Positions 43,401 through 52,139 of a stretch of 64,000 bases of DNA are shown here, piece after piece (positions within the stretch are counted from its first letter, which is position 1; every line of letters starts with the position of its first letter). The stretch lies in assembly GCA_934632155.1 (NCBI GenBank), contig CAKTXZ010000002.1:147112-211111 (forward strand). Direction: 5' to 3'. Made by a program: the position numbers and the translations under genes. The DNA comes from an uncultured Clostridia bacterium. GTDB taxonomy: Bacteria > Bacillota > Clostridia > Christensenellales > Aristaeellaceae. A model generated the notes under the pieces. That model had not been told where the DNA came from, made no database searches, and saw nothing but the letters and a program-made list of their open reading frames with translations.

Positions 43401-43637
43401 ACCCCGATCATCGGCAAATTCAGCTATGAAAACGCATACCTGTCCGCCTATATCGCCGTGGCGAAGGTCGGAAGGGGCGAGCTGATGCAATCTACGCTGC
43501 GCCATGACGAGAAGGAGCGCAATTTGGTATCCGCCAATGAATTGAATTTTGAAAGCATGTATCGCGCGGAGGGGGAGAACGCGCTGGGGCTGCATCTGCT
43601 GGACAACATGATTAGCGAGATGCTGCGCAAACCGTGA
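40416..43637 (+). CDS. Secreted GH2-family glycosidase
   Basis: A 1073-residue exported enzyme. After the signal peptide (LALCVLLLLAATAGTAEE) come a jelly-roll domain (about 30-300; GVGYYRRQLTIP, ADYRTEVFLNGRLLGSHEGGYTPF), an immunoglobulin-like domain, and a TIM barrel (about 430-700) with NIFMTGALHWG. The likely acid/base is Glu551 (FSCELWS) in place of the usual NE pair, and the likely nucleophile is Glu648 (FGEFAD). A further C-terminal region of about 350 residues follows. Substrate could be a beta-galactoside, beta-mannoside or beta-glucuronide. The start at 40416 has GGAGG 9 bases upstream. Confidence 0.8.
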   Translation: MRKGIKMGLALCVLLLLAATAGTAEELREAVDLNGAWDFYADSILFSKLVQADQGALSARLPLEAQTHGVTLPLKVDCAKNGYLTKALVRIRAYASCDASAGALLGVRANGGEWVYTDISGYLNGQTHWIPAAVNTADLVRGDNVLEVCTTLRGKVYLMAEKTEAVTRPGIRLHFCAPQAEWSTAQVPAAFETQMSNGARRLYPEEFDGVGYYRRQLTIPQTAEGENWFLQIGAADYRTEVFLNGRLLGSHEGGYTPFAVNLTAYPEIVRYGAENELILRVTDQTFGKSDESDSINIKETPAGFLQDTRGLNFGGIWGDVSLERRPAVYIEDVFFRPDVAKRQVTAVVTIRNTTGTPRAANLFLSIHTGEEATLTGVTVDAYGSVQAQVPVELKSMRLWSAEDPSLYTGRVILTAEDQIPDTFEDTFGMRSVDVEDGKIRLNGRNIFMTGALHWGMYWDIYTPACPVERVEEEIRQLKEAGFNTVKFCCVLPPDEVLDVYDRMGMYVYIEYPIWEPKETEAFFERCYLQMMEMVRKDRNHPCVIASDFSCELWSYSFEMEELLKWCVSQAKIEAPNRIYSDASSNGQHKFGDFATSHPYYQQNGFAKQAAFWTAARNASPDAPVKYSFYGLSRIKSSAQEKQPVIFGEFADTKVMRSIKELRQSVARDVTWYYDRFGLTDSAGILRRSGLSEERTAELLAASVKSAQEFKRAYIEASKRNSAMAGLFITHITDLQGGTAFGLLDDTGKLRYDAAYLREAAAEDALLLDTQTYNFWEGEEYAFGAEISHYGAAEIENAALTFTLCDSAGGVARRGTLLSNYALKQRDYAKLCRFQMTLPERGTTERYTLTLTLTQAGETLAQSSWSLWTYPRNTAKPADGVYVYDPDDLFGLTERYGWMYAYSGQMAKNMRLLITTQLDDQMLSWVKNGGRLIYLGAFGGPMSAAVNWNWDRSAMTYLPDEENGVVADLMAGGYGGLQFNDLLTNAQLTLPSDLTVTPIIGKFSYENAYLSAYIAVAKVGRGELMQSTLRHDEKERNLVSANELNFESMYRAEGENALGLHLLDNMISEMLRKP

Positions 43638-43639
43638 AT

Positions 43640-43660
43640 TTATAGAACATGTTTCTATAA
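43640..43660 (+). repeat. Palindrome between GH2 and the tandem-module gene
   Basis: TTATAGAA (43640-43647) and TTCTATAA (43653-43660) flank a 5-base loop, then six A. An AU-rich hairpin or an operator; a similar short palindrome lies at 47613-47629. Confidence 0.45.
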
Positions 43661-43683
43661 AAAAACAGGAAAGGATGATTCTC

Positions 43684-44817
43684 ATGAAACGAACCCTGAT
43701 TGCCGCTCTGCTGGCGCTGACGCTGCTTCTGACCGTAAGCTGCGCGGCCGTGGCGGAGGACACGCCCCTGCTTCAGATTCGTCTGAACGAAACCAAATGG
43801 TACAATCTGGACCTGACGCCCTACCTGATGGAGAACAACACGTGGGTGACCATTCCCGTTGAAATGGACGACCTGTATGAGCTGGGCAACCAGATCGCCG
43901 TCGGCAGCAACTGCTACAACAACAATAACCGCGCCGACAAGAGCGTGGATTTGTTCTTCACCATGGACGCCGACCTGATGGGCGACAGCTTCCTGTCCAC
44001 CGACGGCATGAACAACTGGGACATGTTCATGGATCGCTATGCGAACATCCGGCTGGAAATGTTCGACGGCGAGGAATGGATCGCATTCCCGCAGGATTAC
44101 GAATATCGGCCGGAGGAAAGCACGGTGGCCGGTCTGTTCGTGCTCAACGGGACGACCTACAACATGTGCCGCAACATCGACGTGCCGGAGCTGAGCAAAT
44201 ATCAGGCCGCGCGCGTGGCGGTGAACCTGCATGTGGGCGAATCCCTGATGGAGGAGCCCGCCCCCGTGGAGCCGGACGACCCCTATGTGCCCACCGAGCT
44301 GGATGCGACCAACCCCGTGCTCAAAATTAAGCTGAACCACAGCTGGACGACGCTGGATCTTGCCGCCGAAAAGGGCAATCACAATACGTGGGTGTGCGCG
44401 GATCTGGATTATGCCAAGATCATTACCGGCAACAACACCGTTTCGCTGGATACGAACGTGGTCAATCCCTCCAACCTGACGGATCAGAGCGTGAACGTAT
44501 ATTTCACCTTTACGCTGGAGCCCGGCGACACGCGCTTGTCCACGGACAGCCTGCAGCACTGGGTCAATTATACCGACCGCTTCCTGAACATGTATCTGGA
44601 GGTTCGTAAGGCGGGCACGGAGGAATGGGTGAAGCTCCCCGGCGAGGAAACCTATCGTCAGGATGAAAATACGGTGGTCGGCCTCTTTACCGGCAGCAAT
44701 CCGGCCTGCCCCTACAACGAACAGCGTATTTTCTTCATCGAGGATGCGGCGGCCTATGACGCGGCGCGCGTGTATGTCAACCTGCATGTGGGCGGCGACC
44801 TGACCCTCGCGGAATAA
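43684..44817 (+). CDS. Secreted protein with two homologous modules, function unknown
   Basis: A 377-residue exported protein. After the signal peptide (ends near SCAAVAED) two modules of about 170 residues follow each other (about 25-190 and 205-377), joined by an acidic Pro linker (EEPAPVEPDDPYVPTE). Both contain LLQIRLNETKWYNLDL or VLKIKLNHSWTTLDL, NNTWVTIPV or HNTWVCADL, then SVDLFFT or SVNVYFT, LSTDGMNNW or LSTDSLQHW, and ARVAVNLHVG or ARVYVNLHVG. No catalytic motif is evident; a glycan-binding beta-sandwich is my guess. It lies between GH2 and GH38 genes. Confidence 0.7.
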   Translation: MKRTLIAALLALTLLLTVSCAAVAEDTPLLQIRLNETKWYNLDLTPYLMENNTWVTIPVEMDDLYELGNQIAVGSNCYNNNNRADKSVDLFFTMDADLMGDSFLSTDGMNNWDMFMDRYANIRLEMFDGEEWIAFPQDYEYRPEESTVAGLFVLNGTTYNMCRNIDVPELSKYQAARVAVNLHVGESLMEEPAPVEPDDPYVPTELDATNPVLKIKLNHSWTTLDLAAEKGNHNTWVCADLDYAKIITGNNTVSLDTNVVNPSNLTDQSVNVYFTFTLEPGDTRLSTDSLQHWVNYTDRFLNMYLEVRKAGTEEWVKLPGEETYRQDENTVVGLFTGSNPACPYNEQRIFFIEDAAAYDAARVYVNLHVGGDLTLAE

Positions 44818-44833
44818 TCGGACGGTTCATACG

Positions 44834-44860
44834 GCATGCCGGGAGCTCCTCCCGGCATGC
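44834..44860 (+). terminator. Strong hairpin before the GH38 gene
   Basis: GCATGCCGGGAG (44834-44845) and CTCCCGGCATGC (44849-44860) form a perfect 12-bp stem with a 3-base loop. Only GCTTTC follows, so partial termination or mRNA protection is likely. Confidence 0.55.
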
Positions 44861-44884
44861 GCTTTCATGGGAAAGGAAGCAAGG

Positions 44885-47560
44885 ATGAAGCTCAAGAGAA
44901 TCTGTTACCTGAACGGCACGCATTGGGACAGGGAATGGTATAAGCCCTTTCAGGGCTTTCGATACATGCTGATGGGCGTGATCGACGAGGTGGTCGACAC
45001 GCTGGAGCGGCAGAAGGACTTTACCGTCTATGTGCTGGACGGGCAAACGGCGGTGCTGGACGATTACTGCGAGATTGCGCCCGAAAACCGGGAGCGGCTT
45101 GTCAGGCTGATTCGTGCCGGACGCATTGCGGTGGGCCCGTGGTACACCATGCCGGATGAGTTTCTGGTTTCGGGGGAGAGCCTGATTCGCAATCTGCTGC
45201 TGGGGCACGCGAAGGCGCGCGCGTACGGGGCGAAGGACGCGATGAAATACGGCTATGTCTGCGATATTTTCGGGCATATCGCGCAGCTGCCGCAGATTTT
45301 GCAGGGCTTTGGCATTCAGGGCGCGCTTATGCAGCGCGGCTGCAATCAGGATAACACGCCGCCGCATTTCATCTGGGAGGCGCCGGACGGCTCGCGCGTG
45401 CACGCCTACCGCACGCCGGAGGATTTCGGCTACGGCGCTTTTTACCATTACGCGACCGAGCCGTATAATCAGGGCTGGGATACCAGTCTGGAAAGGCTGC
45501 TGGAGCGCGCGATTCGCGAAATCGACCGCGAGGCGGAGAGCCTGAACGCGCCGTATCTGGTGCTGCATGACGCGCTGGATCATCAGCATATTACCAAGGC
45601 TGCGCCGTGGCTGTGCAAAAAGCTTTCAGAGCACTATGGCTGCCCCGTGGCGCTGGAAACGCCCGAGCAAATGGCGCGCGAGGCGCTCCAAATGGAAAGC
45701 TGCCTGCCGGTGCGCAGGGGAGAGCTGGCTCAGACCGCGCATCTGGACGCGGGCACGAACATCCTGCTGACCTATATCCTTTCCAGCCGGTACGATTTGA
45801 AGCAGATGAACGACCGGGTGCAGAATCTATGGGAAAAGTGGGCGGAGCCGCTGTGTGCGCGGGCGCGCTTTACCGGCCATGCGATTCGTCCCGGCTTTCA
45901 GCGCGAGGCCTATCTGGAATTGATTCGCAATCATGCGCATGATTCCATTTGCGGCTGCGCGGTGCAGAACGTGCATCGCGACATGCACTATCGTTTTCGG
46001 CAGGCATGGCAGATCGGGCAGGAGGTCATCGAGGATTGCCTCAATGCGGACGTGCGGGCGCTGCCGGCGGATGACGGGGACAAGAAGCTGCTGCTGCGCG
46101 TGTTTAATCCCCTGCCCATCCGGCGCAGGGAAATGATCAGCGTTCGCATCTGCCTGAGCGACGAGGACTGCCGCTGGTTTTCGGAAGGCGAGCGCCCGTA
46201 CGAGAAAAAGCCGTCCTTCCTGATTCGCGATATGCAGGGCCGAGAGGTTCCCTATACGCTGTGCGATGTGCGCCGCGACCAGATCGAGCGCACGCCCACG
46301 ACCTACCAAACGCATTGGGCGCAGGTGCTTTTGACGGTGGACGCGGGCGCGATGGGCTATACGGATTTGGAGCTTGTGCCCGCCGCGCCGACGCAGCGGT
46401 ACCGGCATTTGCCGGGCGCGGGGCAGACGGGCCTGACGATGGAAAACGCGAGCCTGCGCGTCGATCTTCGCCCGGACGGCACGATTTGTCTGCGGGATAA
46501 GCGAAGCGGCAGGGAATATGCCGATTTGCTCTCCTTCCGCGATGATGCGGAAATCGGCGACGGATGGATGCGCATCGCGCCGTCCGCCGATTACACGGTG
46601 TTCAGTCAGGGCGCGCCCAGCACGCAGGAGCGTCTGTACGCGGGGCCGGGCGGCGAGGCGTGCCGCATTCGGCTGGAAATGCGCGTTCCGGAGGCGATGC
46701 GGGAAGCGCCCGGCTTCATGGAACGCTGCGGACGTTATCGTGCGCTGCCGATTTGCATGACGCTTTCGCTGGGGCCGGAGGATGCGTATCTGGGCGTGGA
46801 TATTCAGGTGGAGAATACCTGCCGCGATCACAGGCTGCGCCTTGCGCTGCCGCTGGATATTCCCGGAGGGGAATATGAGGCCAGCCAGACCTTCGCCTTC
46901 CTCAAGCGGCCCGTTGGTATGGACGAGGAGACGCACGACTGGAAGGAGCCGCAGACGGGCGAGCGGAACTTTGACGGCATTGTCCTCAAGCGTGACGAGA
47001 CCGGACGCGGCCTTGCCGTTATCACCGCCGAGGGGCTGCACGAGGCCGCCGTGATGGCGGATGAACGCAGCACGCTGCTGCTGACGCTGTTCCGTGCGTT
47101 CGAAAAGACGATTGGCACGAACGGGGAGGAGGACGGCCAGCTGCAGGGGACGCTTTCCTTTGCGCTGCGGCTGATGCCGGTGGATGCGACGGCAAGCAAC
47201 GACGATTTGGCGCGCTGCCGCGACGCGATGAAGGCGCCCATGCGGGCCTATAAGGCGTATGTTGGGCAAAGCCACGTGCCGCTGGCCTCTCCGGCGTTTG
47301 TGGAGGTCACGGGCGATGCGGTCGTATCCGCCGTTAAGCTGCCCGAGGAAGGCGCCGAGCGGGAGTTGATCGTGCGGCTGGTGCATTACGGCACGGACAC
47401 GGGCGTTTGCCGCCTGCGGTTTATGAAGGCGCTGGAGGCCGCATGGCTGACCAACCTGCTGGAGGAAAAGCAGACGCCCTGCGAGGTAAGCGGCGACACG
47501 GTGACGCTGCGCTGCGAGCCGTTCAAGATTCTGACGCTGCGCCTGCGCAGCGAGGACTGA
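44885..47560 (+). CDS. GH38 alpha-mannosidase
   Basis: An 891-residue cytoplasmic enzyme. The zinc site begins with His13 and Asp15 (GTHWDREWYKPFQGFRYML), and the nucleophile is Asp127 in CDIFGHIAQLPQIL. The middle and C-terminal beta domains are complete, including YTDLELVP and the RDHRLRLALPLDIPGG stretch. It removes alpha-mannose from imported oligosaccharides; family members also accept other alpha-linked sugars. GGAAAGGAAG precedes the ATG at 44885. No signal peptide. Confidence 0.9.
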   Translation: MKLKRICYLNGTHWDREWYKPFQGFRYMLMGVIDEVVDTLERQKDFTVYVLDGQTAVLDDYCEIAPENRERLVRLIRAGRIAVGPWYTMPDEFLVSGESLIRNLLLGHAKARAYGAKDAMKYGYVCDIFGHIAQLPQILQGFGIQGALMQRGCNQDNTPPHFIWEAPDGSRVHAYRTPEDFGYGAFYHYATEPYNQGWDTSLERLLERAIREIDREAESLNAPYLVLHDALDHQHITKAAPWLCKKLSEHYGCPVALETPEQMAREALQMESCLPVRRGELAQTAHLDAGTNILLTYILSSRYDLKQMNDRVQNLWEKWAEPLCARARFTGHAIRPGFQREAYLELIRNHAHDSICGCAVQNVHRDMHYRFRQAWQIGQEVIEDCLNADVRALPADDGDKKLLLRVFNPLPIRRREMISVRICLSDEDCRWFSEGERPYEKKPSFLIRDMQGREVPYTLCDVRRDQIERTPTTYQTHWAQVLLTVDAGAMGYTDLELVPAAPTQRYRHLPGAGQTGLTMENASLRVDLRPDGTICLRDKRSGREYADLLSFRDDAEIGDGWMRIAPSADYTVFSQGAPSTQERLYAGPGGEACRIRLEMRVPEAMREAPGFMERCGRYRALPICMTLSLGPEDAYLGVDIQVENTCRDHRLRLALPLDIPGGEYEASQTFAFLKRPVGMDEETHDWKEPQTGERNFDGIVLKRDETGRGLAVITAEGLHEAAVMADERSTLLLTLFRAFEKTIGTNGEEDGQLQGTLSFALRLMPVDATASNDDLARCRDAMKAPMRAYKAYVGQSHVPLASPAFVEVTGDAVVSAVKLPEEGAERELIVRLVHYGTDTGVCRLRFMKALEAAWLTNLLEEKQTPCEVSGDTVTLRCEPFKILTLRLRSED

Positions 47561-47612
47561 CCGTCCGCTTCTGGGCTGCGATACCATGCATGGCAGGAAT
47601 GGTAAGAAACTT

Positions 47613-47629
47613 ATATGTTTTGAACATAT
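47613..47629 (+). repeat. Palindrome upstream of the second SBP gene
   Basis: ATATGTT (47613-47619), TTG, AACATAT (47623-47629). It lies about 80 bases before the SBP start. A weak promoter (TTGCCG, 17 bp, TAAGAT) may follow at about 47636-47664, so this is a possible operator. Confidence 0.45.
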
Positions 47630-47706
47630 TTGCTATTGCCGCGCGGCGCAGGGGCGTGTAAGATGAACAGGAACGATTCTAAATAAACCAAACGGAGGGG
47701 CCAAAC

Positions 47707-49332
47707 ATGAAAAGAACGATTGCCGGGCTATTGCTGATTGCGATGCTGCTTTGCTGCGCGGCGGCCGGGGCGGAGGAACGAAACCTTGATCCCTATGCGC
47801 CGTACGCCGAAACGGTTTATCTGAGCAAAGGAACCACGATTCTGCTTTCCGGCCAGCTGCCGGAGGGCGACAGCTACGAATACAACGAATTTACGCGCTA
47901 TCTGGAAAAGACGCAGAACATCAAGGTCACCACGGCATGGGAGGTTGATTCTGCGAATTTCAACCAGAAGGTTTCGCTCTCCATCGCCATTCGCGAAATT
48001 CCCGATTTCATGGTGGTGGACAGGAAGGTGTACCGGCAGCTGCTGGAAAACGATCTGCTGGCCGACCTGACGGACGTTTACGACAAGACAATTTCGCCCT
48101 TCCTGCGCGAGCAGTTTGATTCCTACGGCGAGCGCCTCTTCAACGAGGTAACGGTGGACGGCCGGCTCATGGGCATTCCGGGCACCAGCCTGGGGCATTG
48201 CCAGAACGTGCTGTGGATTCGTAAGGACTGGCTTGACCGCGTGGGGATGGACGTTCCCAAGACTGTGGAGGATATCGAAAACGTTGCCCGCGCCTTTATT
48301 GCGCTGGATCCGAACGGCAACGGCGATACCATCGGCCTGACGACAGGGCCGAGCGTATACGGCGGCTATAACAGCTGGGGCTATTTCGACAGCGTTTTCG
48401 CTGCGCTGGGCGCATATCCTGGCGTATGGATGGAGAAAGAGGGGCAGGCGGTGTACGGCTCCGTGCTGCCGGAGGTAAAGGACGCGCTGACGCTGATGGC
48501 GCGCTGGTATCGCGAGGGCATTCTGGACAAGGAATTCGCCATCCGCACGGCCGGCGAACGCGAGGCGCTGATTGCCTCCAACCGTCTGGGCATGTATTTC
48601 AGCGTGTGGTGGCCGGCCAACGGCCTTGCGGCGGCTGCCGAGCTGTGCCCCGAGGCTGAATGGATTGCGGTCAGCGCGCCGGTCAACGCCGAGGGAAAGC
48701 TGACCTATGCGCAGAACGATCCCATTCAGAAGGTGCTGGTGGTCAGCAAGGAATGCGAGCATCCCGAGGCGGTCATTAAGGCGCTCAACGCGGGCTACGA
48801 CGTGCTGCGCTGCAATGACGGCGAAACCAACCCCTATGCCGAGCAGGCCCGGCAATCCTACGAGTATTTCATGGCTACCTCGCCGCAGGGCTGGGGCTTT
48901 ATGGCTACGCCGATCGAGATCAACTATGAGGACTGCATCCGCGTGCAGATGGAGGATATTGAAAACGCGATTCGCGCTAACGATCCTTCCGTGATGCGCA
49001 TCAAGGGCTTCGAGCATTCCTATGAGCTGGTCAAGCAGAACCGTCTGTCGCCCAAGACCAATTTCTCCGCCTATATTGAGGAGCTGGCGCGCATCGTCGG
49101 CACCGGCGCGGCGATCAGCGATAACGTGGAGGCTGTGCCGACCTGCTTCTACGACACCACCCGCACCATGAGCACGATGTGGTCTTCTTTGCAGAAGATG
49201 GAAAATCAGGCGATGCTCAAGGTCATTATGGGCGACGCCGAGCCGGATTCCTATGACGACTTCATCAAGAAGTGGTACAGCGCGGGCGGCAAGCGCATCA
49301 CCAACGAAGTGGAAGCGGCACGGAAAAAATAA
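47707..49332 (+). CDS. Extracellular solute-binding protein, LplA/LipO type (second set)
   Basis: A 541-residue sugar-binding protein. The signal peptide contains LLCCAAAGAEE, so lipid attachment at a Cys is possible. Typical features are VDGRLMGIPGTS, WIRKDWLDRVGMDVPKTVED, a calcium-loop-like DPNGNGDTIG and the C-terminal IMGDAEPDSYDDFIKKWY. GGAGG precedes the ATG. It heads a second SBP-permease-permease set and is only distantly similar to the protein at 31097, so a different oligosaccharide is likely. Confidence 0.88.
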   Translation: MKRTIAGLLLIAMLLCCAAAGAEERNLDPYAPYAETVYLSKGTTILLSGQLPEGDSYEYNEFTRYLEKTQNIKVTTAWEVDSANFNQKVSLSIAIREIPDFMVVDRKVYRQLLENDLLADLTDVYDKTISPFLREQFDSYGERLFNEVTVDGRLMGIPGTSLGHCQNVLWIRKDWLDRVGMDVPKTVEDIENVARAFIALDPNGNGDTIGLTTGPSVYGGYNSWGYFDSVFAALGAYPGVWMEKEGQAVYGSVLPEVKDALTLMARWYREGILDKEFAIRTAGEREALIASNRLGMYFSVWWPANGLAAAAELCPEAEWIAVSAPVNAEGKLTYAQNDPIQKVLVVSKECEHPEAVIKALNAGYDVLRCNDGETNPYAEQARQSYEYFMATSPQGWGFMATPIEINYEDCIRVQMEDIENAIRANDPSVMRIKGFEHSYELVKQNRLSPKTNFSAYIEELARIVGTGAAISDNVEAVPTCFYDTTRTMSTMWSSLQKMENQAMLKVIMGDAEPDSYDDFIKKWYSAGGKRITNEVEAARKK

Positions 49333-49338
49333 CGGGAA

Positions 49339-50304
49339 ATGAGGTCGACCGGCCAAATGCAAGCGAATCCATCCGCCCGGCGGGGCGTGCCGCGCGCCAA
49401 ACGCGGGAAAAAATACGGGTATACCATGGAGATTCTCGGCTATAACCTGATGATGCTGCCGGGCGTTGTGCTTCTGATCATTTTTGCCATCGTTCCCATG
49501 TTCGGCGTGATGATCGCGTTTCAGGATTACGTTCCCGCCAAGGGCTTTCTGGGCTCCGAATGGGTGGGAATGGAGAATTTTGAGCTGATCTTCAGCCTGC
49601 CGGACAGCTGGACGGTGTTGTGGAACACCGTGGTCATCGCCCTGTGGAAAATGGCGGCCGGGCTGGTTGTGCCCATCGTGTTCGCGCTGATGCTCAACGA
49701 GGTGCGCTCCGCGCGCTATCGGCGCTTGGTGCAGACGGTTGTCTACATGCCCAATTTCATTTCGTGGGTTATTCTGGGGGAAATCTTCTGCACCATGCTT
49801 TCCACCGACGGCATCGTGAACGATATCATTCGCCGCTGCGGCGGAACGGAGATTATGTTCATGGCCAGCAACCGCTGGGCGCGGCCGATCATGGTGATTA
49901 CCGAAACGTGGAAGGGCTTTGGCTACGGCGCGGTGATTTACATGGCGGCGCTGTCGGGCATTGACCAGAACCTGTACGAGGCGGCGGTGATCGACGGCGC
50001 GTCGCGTATGCAGCAGGTGCGCCATGTAACGCTGCCCGGCCTTGCGCCCACCATCGTGCTGGTGTCCACGCTGAGCCTATCCAACGTGCTCAACGCCGGC
50101 TTCGACCAGATTTACAACATGTATAACCCGCTGATCTACGAAACGGTGGATATCATCGATACGTTCACATACCGGCTGGGCTTGGTGGATTTGCAGTTTA
50201 GCCTGAGCACGGCGGTCGGCCTGTTCAAATCGGTCGTCAGCTTCCTGCTGATTTCGCTGTCCTACTTTCTGGCGTACAAGACAACCGGCTACCGGATCTA
50301 CTGA
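49339..50304 (+). CDS. ABC sugar permease, LplB type (second set)
   Basis: A 321-residue subunit with a polar N-terminus and six helices (MMLPGVVLLIIFAIVPMFGV and others). The EAA loop is EAAVIDGASRMQQVRHVTLP. Start at 49339 or at the ATG at 49357; neither has a strong RBS. It is 6 bases after the binding-protein gene. Confidence 0.88.
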   Translation: MRSTGQMQANPSARRGVPRAKRGKKYGYTMEILGYNLMMLPGVVLLIIFAIVPMFGVMIAFQDYVPAKGFLGSEWVGMENFELIFSLPDSWTVLWNTVVIALWKMAAGLVVPIVFALMLNEVRSARYRRLVQTVVYMPNFISWVILGEIFCTMLSTDGIVNDIIRRCGGTEIMFMASNRWARPIMVITETWKGFGYGAVIYMAALSGIDQNLYEAAVIDGASRMQQVRHVTLPGLAPTIVLVSTLSLSNVLNAGFDQIYNMYNPLIYETVDIIDTFTYRLGLVDLQFSLSTAVGLFKSVVSFLLISLSYFLAYKTTGYRIY

Positions 50305-50315
50305 GGAGGCGCGCC

Positions 50316-51200
50316 ATGATTCAATCGAAAAAGTTCGGCGATCGTGCCGTGAGCGGCGTTTCCCTGACGGTCGTAACGGTGATGATGGCGCTGTGCGCGC
50401 TGCCGATTCTGCATATCATCGCGCTTTCGCTTTCGGACAAATCGGTGGCAATGGCGGGTATGGTATCCTTCTGGCCGATCAAGCCAACGGCGGCGGCCTA
50501 CAGCATGATTCTGACGGACCAACGCTTCCTGCGCTCCTTCCTCAATTCTGTGGAGCGCGTGCTGCTGGGCGGCAGCATTAACATGTTCTTTGTCATCACC
50601 ATGGGCTACCCGCTTTCGCGCAGCAAGCGCTATTTTCCGCAGCGCAATCTGTATATATGGCTGCTGCTGTTCACGATGCTCTTCTCCGGGGGAATTGTGC
50701 CGCTCTATCTGGTGGTGTATAGGCTGGGACTGCTGGATTCCATCTGGTCGCTGGTGCTTCCGTGCGCCGTGCCGGCCTACAACGTCATTTTGCTGATGAA
50801 TTACTTCCGAAACCTGCCCGAGGAAATCAACGAGGCCGCGCGCATCGACGGCGCGGGCGCGTGGCGCATTATGCTGCAGATCAATGTTCCGCTGGCCATT
50901 CCGTGCCTTGCGACGATTGCGCTCTTTACGGTGGTCGGGCATTGGAACGCGTTTTTTGACGGCGCGATCTACATCAACACGGTGTCCAAGCTGCCGCTGC
51001 AGACATACATTCAGCAGCTGGTCATCGACATGCGTTCGACCAACCTGACGCTCTACGAGCGGCAGCTGATGGATTCCGTCAGCGGAAAATCGTTCAACGC
51101 CGCGAAGGTGCTGGTGGCGATGTTTCCGCTTCTGGCCATCTACCCGTTTGTGCAGAAGTTCTTCGTGAAGGGAATTGTGCTGGGCTCTGTCAAGGGGTAA
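50316..51200 (+). CDS. ABC sugar permease, LplC type (second set)
   Basis: A 294-residue subunit with six helices. MLFSGGIVPLYLVVYRLGLL and the EAA loop EAARIDGAGAWRIMLQINVP are typical, with GIVLGSVKG at the end. TGAGGAGG at the preceding stop provides the RBS. Confidence 0.9.
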   Translation: MIQSKKFGDRAVSGVSLTVVTVMMALCALPILHIIALSLSDKSVAMAGMVSFWPIKPTAAAYSMILTDQRFLRSFLNSVERVLLGGSINMFFVITMGYPLSRSKRYFPQRNLYIWLLLFTMLFSGGIVPLYLVVYRLGLLDSIWSLVLPCAVPAYNVILLMNYFRNLPEEINEAARIDGAGAWRIMLQINVPLAIPCLATIALFTVVGHWNAFFDGAIYINTVSKLPLQTYIQQLVIDMRSTNLTLYERQLMDSVSGKSFNAAKVLVAMFPLLAIYPFVQKFFVKGIVLGSVKG

Positions 51201-51209
51201 TGGGAAAAG

Positions 51210-51256
51210 GGGCGCGGCTTGCTCGAGGGCAGGCTGCGCCCGCTTTGGCATTTTTT
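51210..51256 (+). terminator. Terminator after the second transporter operon
   Basis: GGGCGCGGC (51210-51218) pairs with GCTGCGCCC (51233-51241) with one wobble; TTTTTT follows at 51251-51256 after a 9-base spacer. Confidence 0.5.
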
Positions 51257-51262
51257 CCGGTG

Positions 51263-51291
51263 TCGACATTCGGGCGGCGGTGTGATATATT
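51263..51291 (+). promoter_or_regulatory. Promoter of the two-component genes
   Basis: TCGACA (51263-51268), 17 bp, TATATT (51286-51291). Confidence 0.65.
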
Positions 51292-51344
51292 GTGAACAGG
51301 CGCGTCGGGCGCAGGGAGAATGAATACGGAAAGGATGAGGCCGA

Positions 51345-52139
51345 ATGCGTGAATTGCCGCGCTTGCTGATTGTGGATGACGAGCAGGCGGAGCGGGAGGG
51401 ACTGAGCTTCCTGATTGCGCAAAACCGTTATCCGTTTTCGGTGCGTCAGGCGGCGAACGGACGCGAGGCGCTGGCGATGCTGGCGAAGGACGATTACGCG
51501 ATGGTGCTGGCGGACGTGAAGATGCCGATCATGGACGGCATATCGCTCAGCCGTGAGATTCGCCGCCTGTACCCGGACATGCTGGTGGTCATCATCAGCG
51601 CGTACGGGGATTTTGAATATACGCAGCAGGCGATCAAATCCCGCGTAAGCGATTATCTGCTCAAGCCGGTCGACGTGCAGGAATTTCGCCGGACGATGGA
51701 CGACGCGCTGGATCAGCTGGGTCTGCGTATGGAGGCGGGCGGCTTTCAGGAGGGAGCCGGCGGCGAGGCTGCGCCGTCCTCCGGCGATGCGGGCTGCGAA
51801 GGGGCGACCGGGCGGCTGGTTTCGCAGGTGATGCGTCTGATTGATGAAAACTACGCGCAGGATATCGGGCTGGAATGGCTGGCGGGGCAGGTGTTTCTTT
51901 CGCCCAATTATCTCTCCGGCCTGTTCAAGCGCGCCACGGGAAAAAGCGTGATTCAATGGATTACCATGCGCCGTATGGAGCGCGCGCGGGAAGAAATCAT
52001 GCGCACAAACCGCAAGATCGTCGATATTGCGCAGAAGGTCGGCTACAGCAACACATCCTACTTTTGCCTGCTGTTCAGGAAGTATTACGGCGTGACGGCC
52101 AATCAACTGCGGGAGGAAGCCGAAAAGCATGAAGCATAA
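51345..52139 (+). CDS. Response regulator with AraC-type output (YesN-like)
   Basis: A 264-residue regulator. The receiver (1-125) has DDE at 11-13, phospho-acceptor Asp57 (VLADVKMPIMDG) and Lys107 (LLKPVD). The C-terminal AraC double helix-turn-helix (about 160-262) shows IGLEWLAGQVFLSPNYLSGL and VGYSNTSYFCLLFRKYYGVT. Regulators of this type control adjacent LplABC-type glycan operons. It overlaps the kinase gene by 11 bases. Confidence 0.9.
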   Translation: MRELPRLLIVDDEQAEREGLSFLIAQNRYPFSVRQAANGREALAMLAKDDYAMVLADVKMPIMDGISLSREIRRLYPDMLVVIISAYGDFEYTQQAIKSRVSDYLLKPVDVQEFRRTMDDALDQLGLRMEAGGFQEGAGGEAAPSSGDAGCEGATGRLVSQVMRLIDENYAQDIGLEWLAGQVFLSPNYLSGLFKRATGKSVIQWITMRRMERAREEIMRTNRKIVDIAQKVGYSNTSYFCLLFRKYYGVTANQLREEAEKHEA

